64,000 nt of DNA from contig NC_049983.1 in the NCBI RefSeq assembly GCF_000003815.2, forward strand, positions 17,516,746 to 17,580,745. Reading direction: 5' to 3'. The stretch comes from Branchiostoma floridae. Lineage: Eukaryota > Chordata > Leptocardii > Amphioxiformes > Branchiostomatidae. Shown one piece after another: positions 1 through 13,100 of this stretch. Under the pieces are notes generated by a model. The model searched no databases. It was not told the DNA's origin and saw nothing but the letters and a program-made list of their open reading frames with translations. Position 1 is the stretch's first letter. Every line of letters begins with the position of its first letter. A program made the position numbers and the translations under genes.

Positions 1-2627
1 GTAACTTTTTTTATTCACATTTTCCTAAAATCAAGGCATACTGTAAATGTTAGAAGAATGACATTTATCTTAGTTTTGTCTTAAATCTTCTCAACAAAAG
101 AAGTTCACTGCTACCAGAGCAATGTATATCATATCGGAACAGTGAGTAGGTCTAACAAATGTTTGTCCACTTCCCAAATAGTATATAATTGGGTCTAATC
201 CTTATTTTACCTCACAGTTCACTTCATGGCACTAACATAGTTCCATCAGCACTATTCTAAATACCAACCTATGTATTAAAATACTTGGATAAAAGCTCTT
301 TTACTGTCACCCTCTTGCCCTTGCCAGTGGCACTGCAGGAATAAGTACCCTTGTATGTATGACTACACACATCTACACGTATGACTTGGATAAGTTTGGG
401 AGGCTGTACGTACACTCGGAAGGCAGAAGGCACATATATACAAGCTTTTCTGTCCATACAATACAGTATCTTACACCAACGTGGCTTAGCGGGCATAACC
501 AAGGTTCTCTGAACCTTTCTAATTTCAAAGATGAATCCTCAGAGTACCAAGGTCCATCCTAAATCACTTCTGGTACATCTTTTCTATGTAAAGTAAAACA
601 CATGTCAAAATACAGCAATTGCTTATCACCAATATTAGCATTCAAACTCTTAATTCTAAATCTTCTTTATTTGTTATCATTATACAGTATCAGAAATTGC
701 AACTTCACTTTGAAAAATAGGGCAGACGGTCTTATGTCTTTTCACAGTTATTGTGAAAATGTTCAAATCTTAAGCCACCTCCTATGCCCATCTTTAACCT
801 GCCCTTTAAGCTATCTCTCTATTGGCTAAATCACAAAAAATGCCAGAACAGATAAACTTTACAAAGTACACAAAACATAACATACTTAACAACGATGTTG
901 TAGTAACATTTTATAAATAATTCCATCTGACAAGGTCTTACATATGCTTATATACTCTAAGCCATGGTATTTTCCTTGTAGGGACATGACAAAATTGTTC
1001 TCCCTTGTAATGTTATGGTCCAACTTGACACCGAAAGGAGAAAAAAAGTACAACAATCATTTGCTAACCTTAAGTTTGATCCCATATGCATATTCATCAG
1101 ACATCCCCATTATAGAGCGATTTGAAAAGATTGCAGATACAAAATTTTCAATATCTATGTATGACATTGTACATCTCAAGGCATCTACTGGGCTTATATC
1201 TGGGTAATTGTTTCAGCATAGTCAAACCTCTCATCGAGGCCACCATGAGAAGATTTTAGGTACTGCAGTCTTGTGTATCATTAAAATGTCCATAGTTTTG
1301 TTCAACACTAATAATAATGATCTTAGGGTCTAAGAATCTTCACTGTACAGTCAGAAAATGTACTGTAAGGTCTGTACAATACAATACAAGGCTAACTCCT
1401 CTGTATCATAACACACACATTTGAGGAGCATCTGCATCATTGACACATAGATGCCTTAAACAGATAACTGACTGAAGCTGTGTGAGTCAGTCAGAGCGAT
1501 TTGACAAAGCGCCAACTGAATTTCATCTGTAAAAATCTAATCTGTATACAATTTGTGTGTTTTGTTGTCTTTTTAGTCATAGTTGTGTGTATTACATGAT
1601 ATTAAAATTATAAAGTATCATAATAAAATAGAATACATGCAGCACCATTGTTTCTTTTCTGTTCACGACACAAAATGTTACTACTTGAAACTACTTTCCA
1701 ACCAAAAGGAAATGAAACCTTGACAGAAATCACAAAACTACTGTAATAAGACATCAATCTATGATTCTGTAATGAAATTGTGCAATTTGACTAGGAAAAT
1801 TTCCTTATAACTTCACATTTTTCCTGAATATCATAAGTTCCTGTATTCTGTTGATTTCAAGTAATGATGACCTTGTAACACTAAGATTCACATTACACAT
1901 GTACAGTTGTATCACTAAATTTGTTGAAGTACAGTTTGTTCTTGCCCCTAAATCACCATCTCAGTCACTATCTTGTAAAGAGCAATGCCATACACCAGAC
2001 CAAAGGTAGTAGCTTTTGTAGAGTAACACAATGTTAGTTATTTCGATGATGGTTTAGACATCCAGGTAATAAGATATGCCGAATAGCAATTTCCAGAATC
2101 ATATCTAGTTGCTTAAGTAAATGTTAGTTTTCTCTGGTGATAGTAGCCATAAGGAATAATCAGGTAGGCCAACCGCAGCTGTAATATTTTGATCCCATTT
2201 TCAATACTGGAGTGAGTGACCGTGGACAGAAAATACAGAAATTGTGCTACACTGCAACAGACCACTCAGTTTGAATGGTTCTTGAAAAACTTGAATATGT
2301 ATCCGATAAATTCTGTTAATTCTATATCGATACTACACATCTTTAACTGAATCTGACAACTTACACTCTCCACTTAAATGTTGCTAATGCAACGGATATA
2401 CAAACCTGACACAATATCTTCCATGAAAATGTTACTATTGTTAGGAGCAGACCACAAAGAGTCAAGGGAAGACAAGGAGCAGAACTAGAGCAAAACATGT
2501 TGCAACCAACCATCTAGCAACCAAATACATCAGAGTGTTAACATATCACAGAAGTTTGTATCAATGTGTTCATGTTGGAATAACCATAGAAAAAAACAAG
2601 TACACAGCACAAAAAATGCACCTTTAA
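1..2627. other. gene-free stretch downstream of the adiponectin receptor
   Basis: AT-rich DNA in which I see no exon with convincing coding character. Short open frames here lack splice context and family motifs. Around 2047-2075 there is a partial copy of the repeat that forms the inverted arms of the element near 14.2-14.4 kb (shared core TTTAGACATCCAGGTAAT). Nothing else is recognised. Confidence 0.5.
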
Positions 2628-3592
2628 AGGACAGCATCAGAAAATTTTCAATTGTTTATTTTCCAGTAGTTTACTCATTAAAAAGTTGATGTACGTCAAT
2701 TTTTACATTGATCCGCCTAATATGACCCTGTAGACACGTTTGAACTTCGCGCTCTCCTCCTCTCCCCGCCGCGCTGGCCGATGACGTAATGGCCTCGTTC
2801 TGATCGTCTGAGATTGTATGACGTCACGGATCCAAAACTTCTAGCCAGCCATTTTGCTCGGTGAACCTCGGTCCTCTCATCGATAAATAATCACCCCGCC
2901 ATTCTGGAGTTCAGTTTGTTGTTGTTGAAAAAGGCGCGAAAAGGGGGTCGTTCGATATGTAGCGATCAAGGGTATGTTGTCAGAGGAAAAATGTTTATTT
3001 TTTAAATGTCCCTGCCAGTTGGACAATTGTGAACTCAACCAAAATTCGTGGAAGCTTACGTGTAAATATCGCTGTGCTGTCCGGAAAGGAGAAGGTAAGA
3101 ACTGACCCGAACTCGCTCTTGTAATAGTCCAGAACGGCACGATGCGTGAACCTCCCCCACCACCATTGTTTTGATTTCGTTCCGTCGCCGCGCGGTTCAC
3201 ACGCAGGCAAGCTTATTCATGTTCAGTCTCCCGGGGACTATGGCTTCGTAGACAGCTCACAATGCGACTTTCAGGTCCACGAAAGTAATTTTCAACAACA
3301 ACAAACTGAACTCCAGAATGGCGGGGTGATTATTTATCGATGAGAGGACCGAGGTTCACCGAGCAAAATGGCTGGCTAGAAGTTTTGGATCCATGACGTC
3401 ATACAATCTCAGACGATCAGAACGAGGCCATTACGTCATCGGCCAGCGCGGCGGGGAGAGGAGGAGAGCGCGAAGTTCAAACATGTCTACAGGGTCATAT
3501 TAGGCGGATCAATGTAAAAATTGACGTACATCAACTTTTTAATGAGTAAACTACTGGAAAATAAACAATTGAAAATTTTCTGATGCTGTCCT
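2628..3592. mobile_element. Palindromic TIR element (MITE-like) with TTAA target duplication
   Basis: The two ends are inverted copies of about 305 bases (2628-2931 and 3288-3592) starting AGGACAGCATCAG and ending CTGATGCTGTCCT. TTAA flanks both sides (2624-2627 and 3593-3596). A TTAA target is characteristic of piggyBac and Kolobok-type elements, but the termini do not match the usual piggyBac CCYTTT form, so the superfamily is open. The arms contain several CRE-like ATGACGT sites. The open frames in it are mirror images of each other and are not genes. Confidence 0.75.
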
Positions 3593-3596
3593 TTAA

Positions 3597-4012
3597 AATG
3601 TCCCTTGTAGACCAATTTGGAAAATAAATCTAGTGTACATCATAAGTCAAGTAAAATGCCTGTGCTTCTGCACCCCCTCTTCTTATGCTTTATGGTCAGT
3701 TCCTAAAGAGTGAATCTCACTGAAGCTGTGGTACGTTGGCAGAATACCTGCAGTTGAGTCATTTGATATATTTTTTTACACTTTGTGTTTTGTTTTTTTT
3801 TCTCACTCATACTTGTAAGTTTTGAGTTATATTCAAAACATGATGGGTAACTGTGACAAATTCATTTCGGAACGCTGCAATGCCGCTGACGTACCACAGT
3901 CTAATACTAGTGAGGTACCCTCCCTTAACATAAACTGTATACATGTAACAAAGAGGTAGCGTCAACTCGATCTCAGCATCAGCTCCTGTCAAAGGTATAC
4001 AAAAGGCACGGT
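3597..4012 (-). other. probable 3' UTR of the adiponectin receptor
   Basis: Directly downstream of the stop codon of the adiponectin receptor on the minus strand. No coding features are seen. The upstream palindromic element sits just beyond it, so the polyadenylation site may lie in or before that element. Confidence 0.35.
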
Positions 4013-4132
4013 CTACGGTGTCGTTATGCAGGGCCCAGCGTGGAAGCGGTAGTCCGCCATCTTGTTCATCCCGTGGTAATGGACGAAAGCAGCAGCGACC
4101 ACTAAAACGTGGAATATCTGGTGACTGTGGAA
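4013..4132 (-). CDS. ADIPOR: ADIPOR exon 9 (C-terminus, last helix)
   Basis: Acceptor CCCCCACAG precedes the codons for FHSHQIFHVLVVAAAFVHYH. The frame ends in TAG after GPCITTP. The two histidines spaced by three residues are the metal ligands of the last PAQR helix. The phase joins exactly to the preceding exon (FDLW then FHSH). Confidence 0.93.
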   Translation of the reverse strand, partial: FHSHQIFHVLVVAAAFVHYHGMNKMADYRFHAGPCITTP

Positions 4133-7100
4133 CTGTGGGGGAAGACAACACAAGATTATTACTCCTTTTAGACTACAAGTACTAAATTTACAATTGGAAC
4201 ATTAGGGCAGAAGCTGTTGAGTTCATGTAGCCTCCACAGACCATGTAGCCTAAAATGTCTGTCCATGTGACCTTAAATCTGTCCATGTGACCTTAAATCT
4301 GTGTCCATGTGGCCTAAAATTTGAGTCTGGCCATATGCATGACCGACCTATTCTCCACTGCACATTGGAATACACATATTACCTACATATTGGCCACCTT
4401 TCACATCACATGCAGTTGCAACAGTATTATGTTGATTTTTTTTTTAGTGCGAAACAAAGCGCAGTGCCTAATACTTACCCAGAGGTCAAACTTCCCTGGG
4501 AAGAATCTCTCGGGCACGCGCGTGGCGTACATGACGGCCCCCACGATGTAGAGCAGCCCCATGAGGCCCAGCCAGCCCACCTGGCCGGCGGTGATCGCCA
4601 TGTTGAAGCCGTCTGATATGAGATAGTGTATGACGGGGACAACTCCGCTGCACCCCAGCCCCAGGAACATGCCTACAGGGGACACAAACACACATACTGT
4701 AAACTCATCTATCGTTGAAGGATATACGTGCAGACAACAATTGCACCATCAATTTTCTGGATGGTGCAATAATGCAGAGTCATCCAGTTGGACCGTACCA
4801 GTTTGGGATTTGGGAATTCCGTGCAATTAACAGAAGTGTGCGGTGAAAATACTGTTAAGAGTAAAAGATATTGCCCACAAGCATACATTACCCTTTTTTC
4901 TGAAATCATTAACTAAAGGATAACTAAAGTTGTACTCACATGCCCTAAAGGCCCTAAACCGGGGTTCGCTGAATTTCTCCCAGAGCGAAATGACGATACA
5001 GCAGATTCCGAGCGCCATGACTATAGCCAGGTAGGTGTACTGTGCCACCTCCTTGCAGTAGTAGGTGTAGTACAGCCACGGCACAAACGAACCCATGATC
5101 ATCAGAGATATCCCTGAGTAGTCAAGCCTGCATGGAAAGACAAAAAAAAGGTTAATGAACAATGCAATCTTCTTAGTACAATGCTAAACTTACTTCCAGC
5201 ACAAAAATATACACAGATCAAATTTTCAACAATCACTGTCACCTTCTTCAGGATCAATAGCCAAGTACTGATGCTGAAGAAGGCGACAGTAATATTTGAA
5301 AATTTGATCCAGTATATTGGTTGAAAATTTGATACATGAACACAAAATGATCTTTCATGATAATGCAGTATTCTCCCCAGCTTTGTTGAGCATAGGGAGC
5401 CCCTACCACATGTACGATAAATCATCCACAGCAACACCACCATAAAAAGCCAAGTCGCTTCAGTAGTCAGATGCAATTGCATATTTACTTCTGTCTGAGT
5501 TGAAATGTAACTGTACGTGTACTAGCCAGGGGGATCTAGCCAGAATTTATTTTCAGCCTAACATTATTATCATCATTTTTCATATTTGATTCCACATTTT
5601 CCAACAAGTAAATGACAGCAAAGTACCACTGCGCTAGTGTAGTGGTCTTCATTTTGGCGTGGTGGTCGCAAATTATAGCGTAGGCCCGTTATGCTAAAAA
5701 TGCACTAGCTAGAGCAGATCAATAGGCTTATTTCTCAAAATAGACGTTGTTTTGAACCCTGAGACCTGACCTGGTCCTCAGGGCTTACATTGAGAACTTG
5801 AGAATATTGGATCGTGAGGCAGAGTTGGGGCCATGACATTCACAGTGTTTGACACGCACATTTGTAATAAGACCAACTGAAAGGTTATTGATAACCTGTA
5901 TCACAGATAGCCATTTCAAGGCCATTCAATCAAGGAGGTTGAAAGAGGGTTGGTTCAATGCAGAAACTGCTATCTAAGGCATTATTGGTACCCTTATAGA
6001 GATAAGCTAGTGCATGGTACATTAGGCCTGGCTGCCATCACATGACTGAAAGCGGTTTGTTGAGGACAATCAGAGATTCAGATGGATTATCATCTTCACT
6101 AGTAATCACATGATTCTACATTCTGTCAATTTGAGTGAAAATTTGTTGTCTTTTATCAAGGGAAGATAAAAAAAAATAGATTAGAATTAATGTCCAAAGA
6201 CTTGTTAGGTTTGATTTGGTTAGGTTTAATTTGGACCTCCATTAGTGACTGATACATCACTATTCTTTACATAAAGGTTGGCTGGTAAATTTCTTAATCT
6301 ACTACTGGTAAACAACATCCACCCCTCAAATCCTAACTGCCAGAGGACCCTGGCTAACTGCATTGTGTTTATTATATAAGCTGCAGCCATGTCAAAGATC
6401 ACCACTCCGTAGAGGAAAAAATGAGCGATGAAGATGACCTAAATTCAGATAACAAGAACGTATCATTGGTCACGACGCATTACCCCCAATAGATGCCCAA
6501 TTTTCCCACCAAGCCAGCCTAGATCCATTCCCGCAGTTGTTATGGACCCAGTCATAATCTTTATACTATAAGTTTACCACAGGAAATTGACGGCATTCTA
6601 GTCACATCAGAGAAAAATCAATCAGCTGTCTCCTGACAGAAAACGTCATAGATCCCTGTTGGCAGTTGGCTCTGTCACAAAAGGAAATTTCTGGTAACCT
6701 CAGAGTGAGCGCAAAGCACGACTCGTTTTGACTGCTCTGCCATAGCCCTGCTGAAGGTTCTACCAGAAAGATATTGCAGAAGAAACATTACCACACCTTA
6801 ATACAGGCTTCCAACTACTTCAATGGATCATAAAACCTCAACCATGACAGCATTTTAGCTAATATCCGATTTTTTCCATAAATATATTATAGGTCAACCA
6901 GGGCATCCTTTAAACGTATCACCACTTAGGAAGAAGCCTTTGAAAGGGAGCTCACCCCTGTGCCCCAAACATGTAGGTGTAAAAGAAATGGACCATCGAC
7001 TGGACACGATCAACTAATCATTAGGCGCCATTAGATTTACCCACTGTGTCAGTACTGGCTAATGGATGACGTGCTACAGTTCCTTAATGACTTGTTTAAG

Positions 7101-10100
7101 GCTCACAAGCACAACTCCCCATGGTGAGATACTTAGTTATTTATGTATACTTGTGTTTCCGGCTGTAAAAAGTAGGACCACATGAGGCTTGACCCATATG
7201 AAGTCATTATCGGATTCTTATGGAGAGTCACGTTTTTTTTATAGGTTTGCAGTTTGGACCCAAATTGACCCTCATGCTAGGTTTTTTTAACACATCTTGG
7301 ACATCTTGTTGTCAGAAGATTTTGTACTTCCAAAATGCTTATCAAAAATGGTATTATACCTGAATGATCCATCTTCAAGCAGTTTGGACTCAAAATGACC
7401 CTTATCGGTTTCTTAAAACATCTTGACTCCAGATTTCTTAATACACCTTTTTGTCAGAAAAAATGCTTTTATGTTGCAGTATGCTACTCAAGTGTTCTAC
7501 AGTGTAGTGCATTTATTATTTTGTAACTTTCATATTGCTGAGTTTACGTCTTCACAACAAACCTAAGCAGGATGAAGGTTAATGCTTCACCTGAAAACGA
7601 TGTGAGGATAAAAGTTAAACGACGCATATTTTGGAGCTCAGAATGTCCAAGAGGGTCCAAAAGATTTGCGTACATTTCAATGTTTTTGTGCAGCGTAAGT
7701 TTTTTCCAACTAATTTCTTTAACCTTCAAAATCATATCTCTTCAGCCAAGGCCATTTTATAATTCAACATTATTCCATAATCATATTCGGTAAGCCGTCG
7801 CAAGTAAATGAATGAATGATGTTAATAATGTTATAACCATTATAAATGTTACACAAACCATGATAAATGTTAATATTTTAGGAAAGACCCGGCCACGATG
7901 AAACCTCTGACCTTCTTACATTCCTATCAATTTGCACTAATCCCCAGTTTGCAACAGGAGCAAGTTACTGTAAATGCATTTAAGTGTGCGGGGATCTAAT
8001 TATGCGGTAGCGGGAAAAGGGACTTTTCGCGGTGGTTTTAAGTTAGCGGTAGCACCATGCACTGTAGTCTCTTACTGCCATGGAAAAAAGTTTGTGGTGG
8101 TTTCAAGTTCGTGGCGAAGCGGCCCCCGCGGAAACATTAAACCACTGTGAATGTTTCTGTATTTACTATAACTAGTGGGAACTGGTTGGGCTTGGCTGGC
8201 CTCCAGGTTACATTTACCGTCCTAACTACATGTGATGGTGACAGAGGAATCCCTAATACCACTTCTCTTCTGCACTGATTGCCTGTCCGAAACCTAATGA
8301 AAACAGAGCGCCGTGTCACCGGGAGTTTACCTACATCTTCATAATCATGGACCACAGAGTGCAGAAGGTGAGAAAGAGCTTTACTGGCCTCTTTTCAAAA
8401 GGCCAGCACTGAATGAAGCTTAGTGTGGAGCACTCTACTTATGAGAAAAAGGGAAAGGATTTCGTTGGGAGGCCGGGTAGGTAGTAAAAAAAAATGCAAC
8501 ATTACTGTTAAATCATTATTTTTGCAGGGACTGATGAATTTTGCAATAACAGGTAGGAGAGCTTTTCCAAGTGTTATAAAGTTGCAGTTGGGACATCTTT
8601 GTGTTACAATAATAGTAAACGGAAACATGTTTGAGATGTCTTGATTCTGTAGAGGAGAGGTCAATGTGAAAACTGAAAAAATAAAATAAACCTCAAACAA
8701 TTCATGCTTTACAGTACATTATAGCCTGTGTTTACACAATCTCTCGTAGGAGCGCAATTTTAGTCAGGCTACAGTACATTACGGTTAGAAAATGCACAAA
8801 GAAGGAGTTGAAACACACGCTTACAAAATGTAAATACCGTGAAGCAAAAAAATGGCAACAACGAAACTTTCTTCTTCCATACAATATAACACCAGTATTA
8901 AGCTTCAAACATTCCTAGTCCATACACACTTTACTTGACAGTGATTTTTCCTAATATAAGAAATAGAGTGGATTATCACAGATGGCTTTAAAGGAGGCCA
9001 GAGGGCGACGACCTGAGATAAATCAGGGGCAGCTTTAGATGAAATAGGGCGGCACCATTGATTTGCGTTTCCCTCATCAGTTTGACAGAGTGAAGCTGCG
9101 CAGAAGACGACAGTCTGGGACGACCATTGACGTCATCAGTCTCTTAGGAACCACAAAGGTATTGATTTTGTTTAGCAGCATAATCTGCATGGGATAAAGG
9201 GTCAGTCCGGCGCTATTGGACAACATATTTGCTGCAGTCGCACAATCAGCGACTTTTATTGCCAAATGTTCAACAAAAACAATAACCAGGGCATATACTG
9301 TCAATGCAGAAACTTTCGCGGTGGGTTAATGTTCGTGGTCTCACCGTGAATTTAAAACCGCCGCGAACATTTATCCATAACAGTAAGAGACTACAGTGTA
9401 TGGTGCTACCGCGAAATTAAAACCACTGCGAAAAGTCCATTTCCCCGCTACCGTGAAATTAAATCTCCGCGAACTTAAATGCATTTACAGTAATTTATTT
9501 TGATTGTACCATCATGTTAGTGTACTGTTTTTTTTTTAAAGGTACATAGTTTGCATTATTCTGTAGTTTTGGTTGATGCCTAATATACATACAAATACAG
9601 CTAATCATTACACTTAAACAATTCAGATAATTGTGGTGGTGTCTAAAGAGGTCAATGCATTTGTCTTGAAAACCGATGGTTTTCACATCAGCAGTTACAG
9701 GATAAAGAATTCAATAGTTGTCAATGTAATGACATGTATTTGACAGTTTTGTTGTCTGTATCGTACCAGGTCTTCCCACATGTCAATACTGGACGCTGGA
9801 CCCATCTTTTTCCCATCTCTGTATATTCTACCATATGGCCAGGATAGACACAATGACACTGAATTTAAGTCCCTACTTCTGATCATTGCATGTCCAAAAA
9901 CATATGATGGAAGTTCTGCTGAGGGCCATGGAAAGCTACCAGGGGGCCCCAGAATCTAACCATATCTTTATGGGTCTTGACCTTTATAAGTGAAGACCCT
10001 TTAATGTCAAAAACACACTCAATTCCATAACAACCCATCCATTTGATAGCCCATCTTGAGTTACCTCTTTAACTACAAAACACACTATTAGTATTACTGT

Positions 10101-13100
10101 AATTCTTGAAATTCTCGCGTCTGGAAATTATAGCGTTTTTGGGAAAATGGAGTAACTCGCGTCACTTAATTTTAGCGTTGTGAAGGAGGCGCTAAATTTT
10201 CAGTCGGATGTGTGAAAAAATAGCATGAATATTACCAAAACCCTCGGTAGTTTACCTCGGCAGAAATAATTTTGTGAGATCCATGCGGCGCACGGTCGGC
10301 GCCATTTTGAAACTTGATTGTTGTTGTTTGTACGCTTGGGTGGCGGCGGATTCTTGTAATTCCGAATTGTTCGTAGCTCAAAAAAAACACGCCTTACATA
10401 TTGGGCTTTGACGCTATGAATTTGACTGTATTTCTGCCTAGAAATTCGTAGATTTACACCAAATATTCCGTAGTGGCTTTGTATTTTTTTCTGCAACGCC
10501 ATTTTTGCTGTTGTTGTCTGCACGCTAAGATGACGCGGACATTTTCTAAGTCTTGTGTAACATCGTAGCACAACGTGAACTTCGGAACTGTTTTGTATAT
10601 TTTATGGACAAACTTCTAAATCGTAGCGTAGAATAATATTGATAAATACGCAATTGGTAAATATGCAGCTCAGCTCGTAACGAATTTGTGTTGTTTGCGT
10701 CAGCATGCTTTCACTGCATTTTGTAAAAGAAATGACGACAAACTTTCCATTTAAATACTAGTATATGTTTTATTTCTTGAAGAACGACGAACTTCTTGTT
10801 CCTGTGTGAATTACTAGGGTAATGTGTGCACGTTTTTGTAAAGGATAAGAGTTAGATCGTGACTGTATATACTATTAGTAAATAATAAACAAAACCAGAA
10901 ATCGGCGCCGCGACATTAGAGGGTGGGGGGCGGTGGTGAATTCGCGTAATGAAAAAGTCGCGTAATGAAAATTTAGCGCTCGACTAGTGGGCGCTAAAAA
11001 CGCTAAAATTAAGTTACCGCAATAAAATCAAGAATTACAGTACACAAAAACACTGTCAAACCGCAGAAAAAAAAAATTCCAAACCTATATGTCAAGTTTC
11101 AACTTATGTTCTACTCGAGGTTTATTTTTGGGCTTAATCTTGTTGTTTCATTCGAAGTATACTTAAACCATATGAGTTAATTGTAAAAATACTGTCAAAC
11201 CACAGAAAACACAAACAATAACTCCCCACCTAGGCTCCACATCTGTAGCATCGTCAAAAATGCCTCACCTGCCGAATATCTTGGCAGCCCTCTCGGAGTT
11301 CCAGTAGACTCTTCAACCACAAACACACACTTTTACACAAAAACACTGTCTAACCACAGAAAACACAAACAATTGCCTAATCAAATTGTGCTTGCCGAGT
11401 AAGTGCCCTCCTACGGTAGCCAAATACGCTCCTCTGGCAGCTTTTGATACTTCGAGATTAGCCCAAAGCACTCACCTGCCGAATATCTTGGCAGTCCTCT
11501 CGGAGTGGCAGTAGACAGTGTGGAAGATCCAGGAGAAGCCCAGGCACAGCACGGCGCCCAGGAAGAACGCTCCGCACACGAACTTCTCTATCAGCGGGTG
11601 GTGCATGTCCGCAGACGAGCGCTTCACCAGGAAGTAGATGGCAACCGCGATGAACGCAAGGCAACCTGGGAAAAATAACACAGGAGAGCCATGAAATGTG
11701 AGGATATACCTGTAGTGACAAATACATGTATATACCTGTAAAACAAAATGTATATTAATTTGTTGTGTATTTCTACAAACTATTGGGTATAAAAAACAAA
11801 ACTGCTCTTTATTTTACAAACCTGTTAACAATTTGTGTGAACACCATTCCTTGCAAAATGATGACTTAGTTGCTATGTACTTTATACACATTTTGATACT
11901 TTTATACACTTTAACTTAAAACACTTTTATACTTCATAGGTGTTAAGTCAACACAGCTAATAACAATCCACATACACCTACATCATAGGTGTGTGTTACT
12001 TTTAGACATTTATGTATAATTTACAGTATAAAACCCAGTACGTGGACCAGTGCAGGTTAGGTGCAAGTAGACATTTGAAATACCTGCACAGCTCCAATTT
12101 TACCTGCACTAACCTGCATATGCAGGTGGTATTTCGAGCCCTGTATATCCTAACTATGAATATAGAACAGTGTCTCACCCAGAAAGTGTGTCCATATGTT
12201 GCCGGTCTCGGAGTGAATCCTGAACATGGAGCGGAAGCAGGACCTGAAGGAGGGCATGGGCGGCCGGTGACTCCCCTTCAGGTACTCGTTATCCTTCAAC
12301 CACTCCGGCAGTGCATGGTGGGGCATCAACTAGGGGGGAGGGGGGCGGCTGGGTTAGTAACACCTCAAGGGGACCTTGTACTATACAAGATTTCTGAGTC
12401 AACACTTGATATTTCAAATGTACAGTCCATGAAGACTCATTATCCTTCAACCACTCCGGCAGTGCATGGTGGGGCATCAACTAGGGGGGAGGGGGGTGGC
12501 TGGGTTAGTAAAACCTCAAGGTCACCTTGTACAAGATTTTTGTATTAATCCTCAATATATACATGAAAGATATATTCTACAACTAACAATAAGGGGGAGG
12601 GGGGCAACTGGGCTAGTAACAGCTCAAGGTCACCTTGTACAAGATATTTTGTACATCAGCACTTTATATTTCAAAGATACAGTCCATGAATATTTTTTCT
12701 TACCTGCTTGTTTAAACACTACTGACCTACATTACCAATCATGATACTATTTGTTGCGTCAATAAAGATAGTGTATTATTTAACACAAGGAGAATACTCT
12801 CAGCATATGGGTTTGATAATACTGAATTGTAATGAAGTCATATCCATCATTTGTATGTATTCCTTGACCTGAACAGCTTCTGTGTCTAGTTAATCAATAT
12901 TTGAAACATGTTCGCATAGAGACAATAAGAACAAATGTCTCCACTGACAGCAGTATTGATCACACTGCTGTATATCAAATCCTGCTTTTTATGGTAGCCT
13001 AGATACCCCAAATCAGTCCAATCTTCAAACACAAAAACATGGTCCTACTGTTTCTACACAATTCACAGCAAGTTTAAAAATCGTGATGGTTATTCTAGAA

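Noticed and set aside
2877-3343. Open frames on both strands ending in the same residues
   Set aside because: They are mirror images produced by the inverted arms of the TTAA element.
10200-10571. 123-codon frame in the 944-bp TIR element
   Set aside because: Low-complexity, without transposase motifs or a match to codon usage seen in real exons here.
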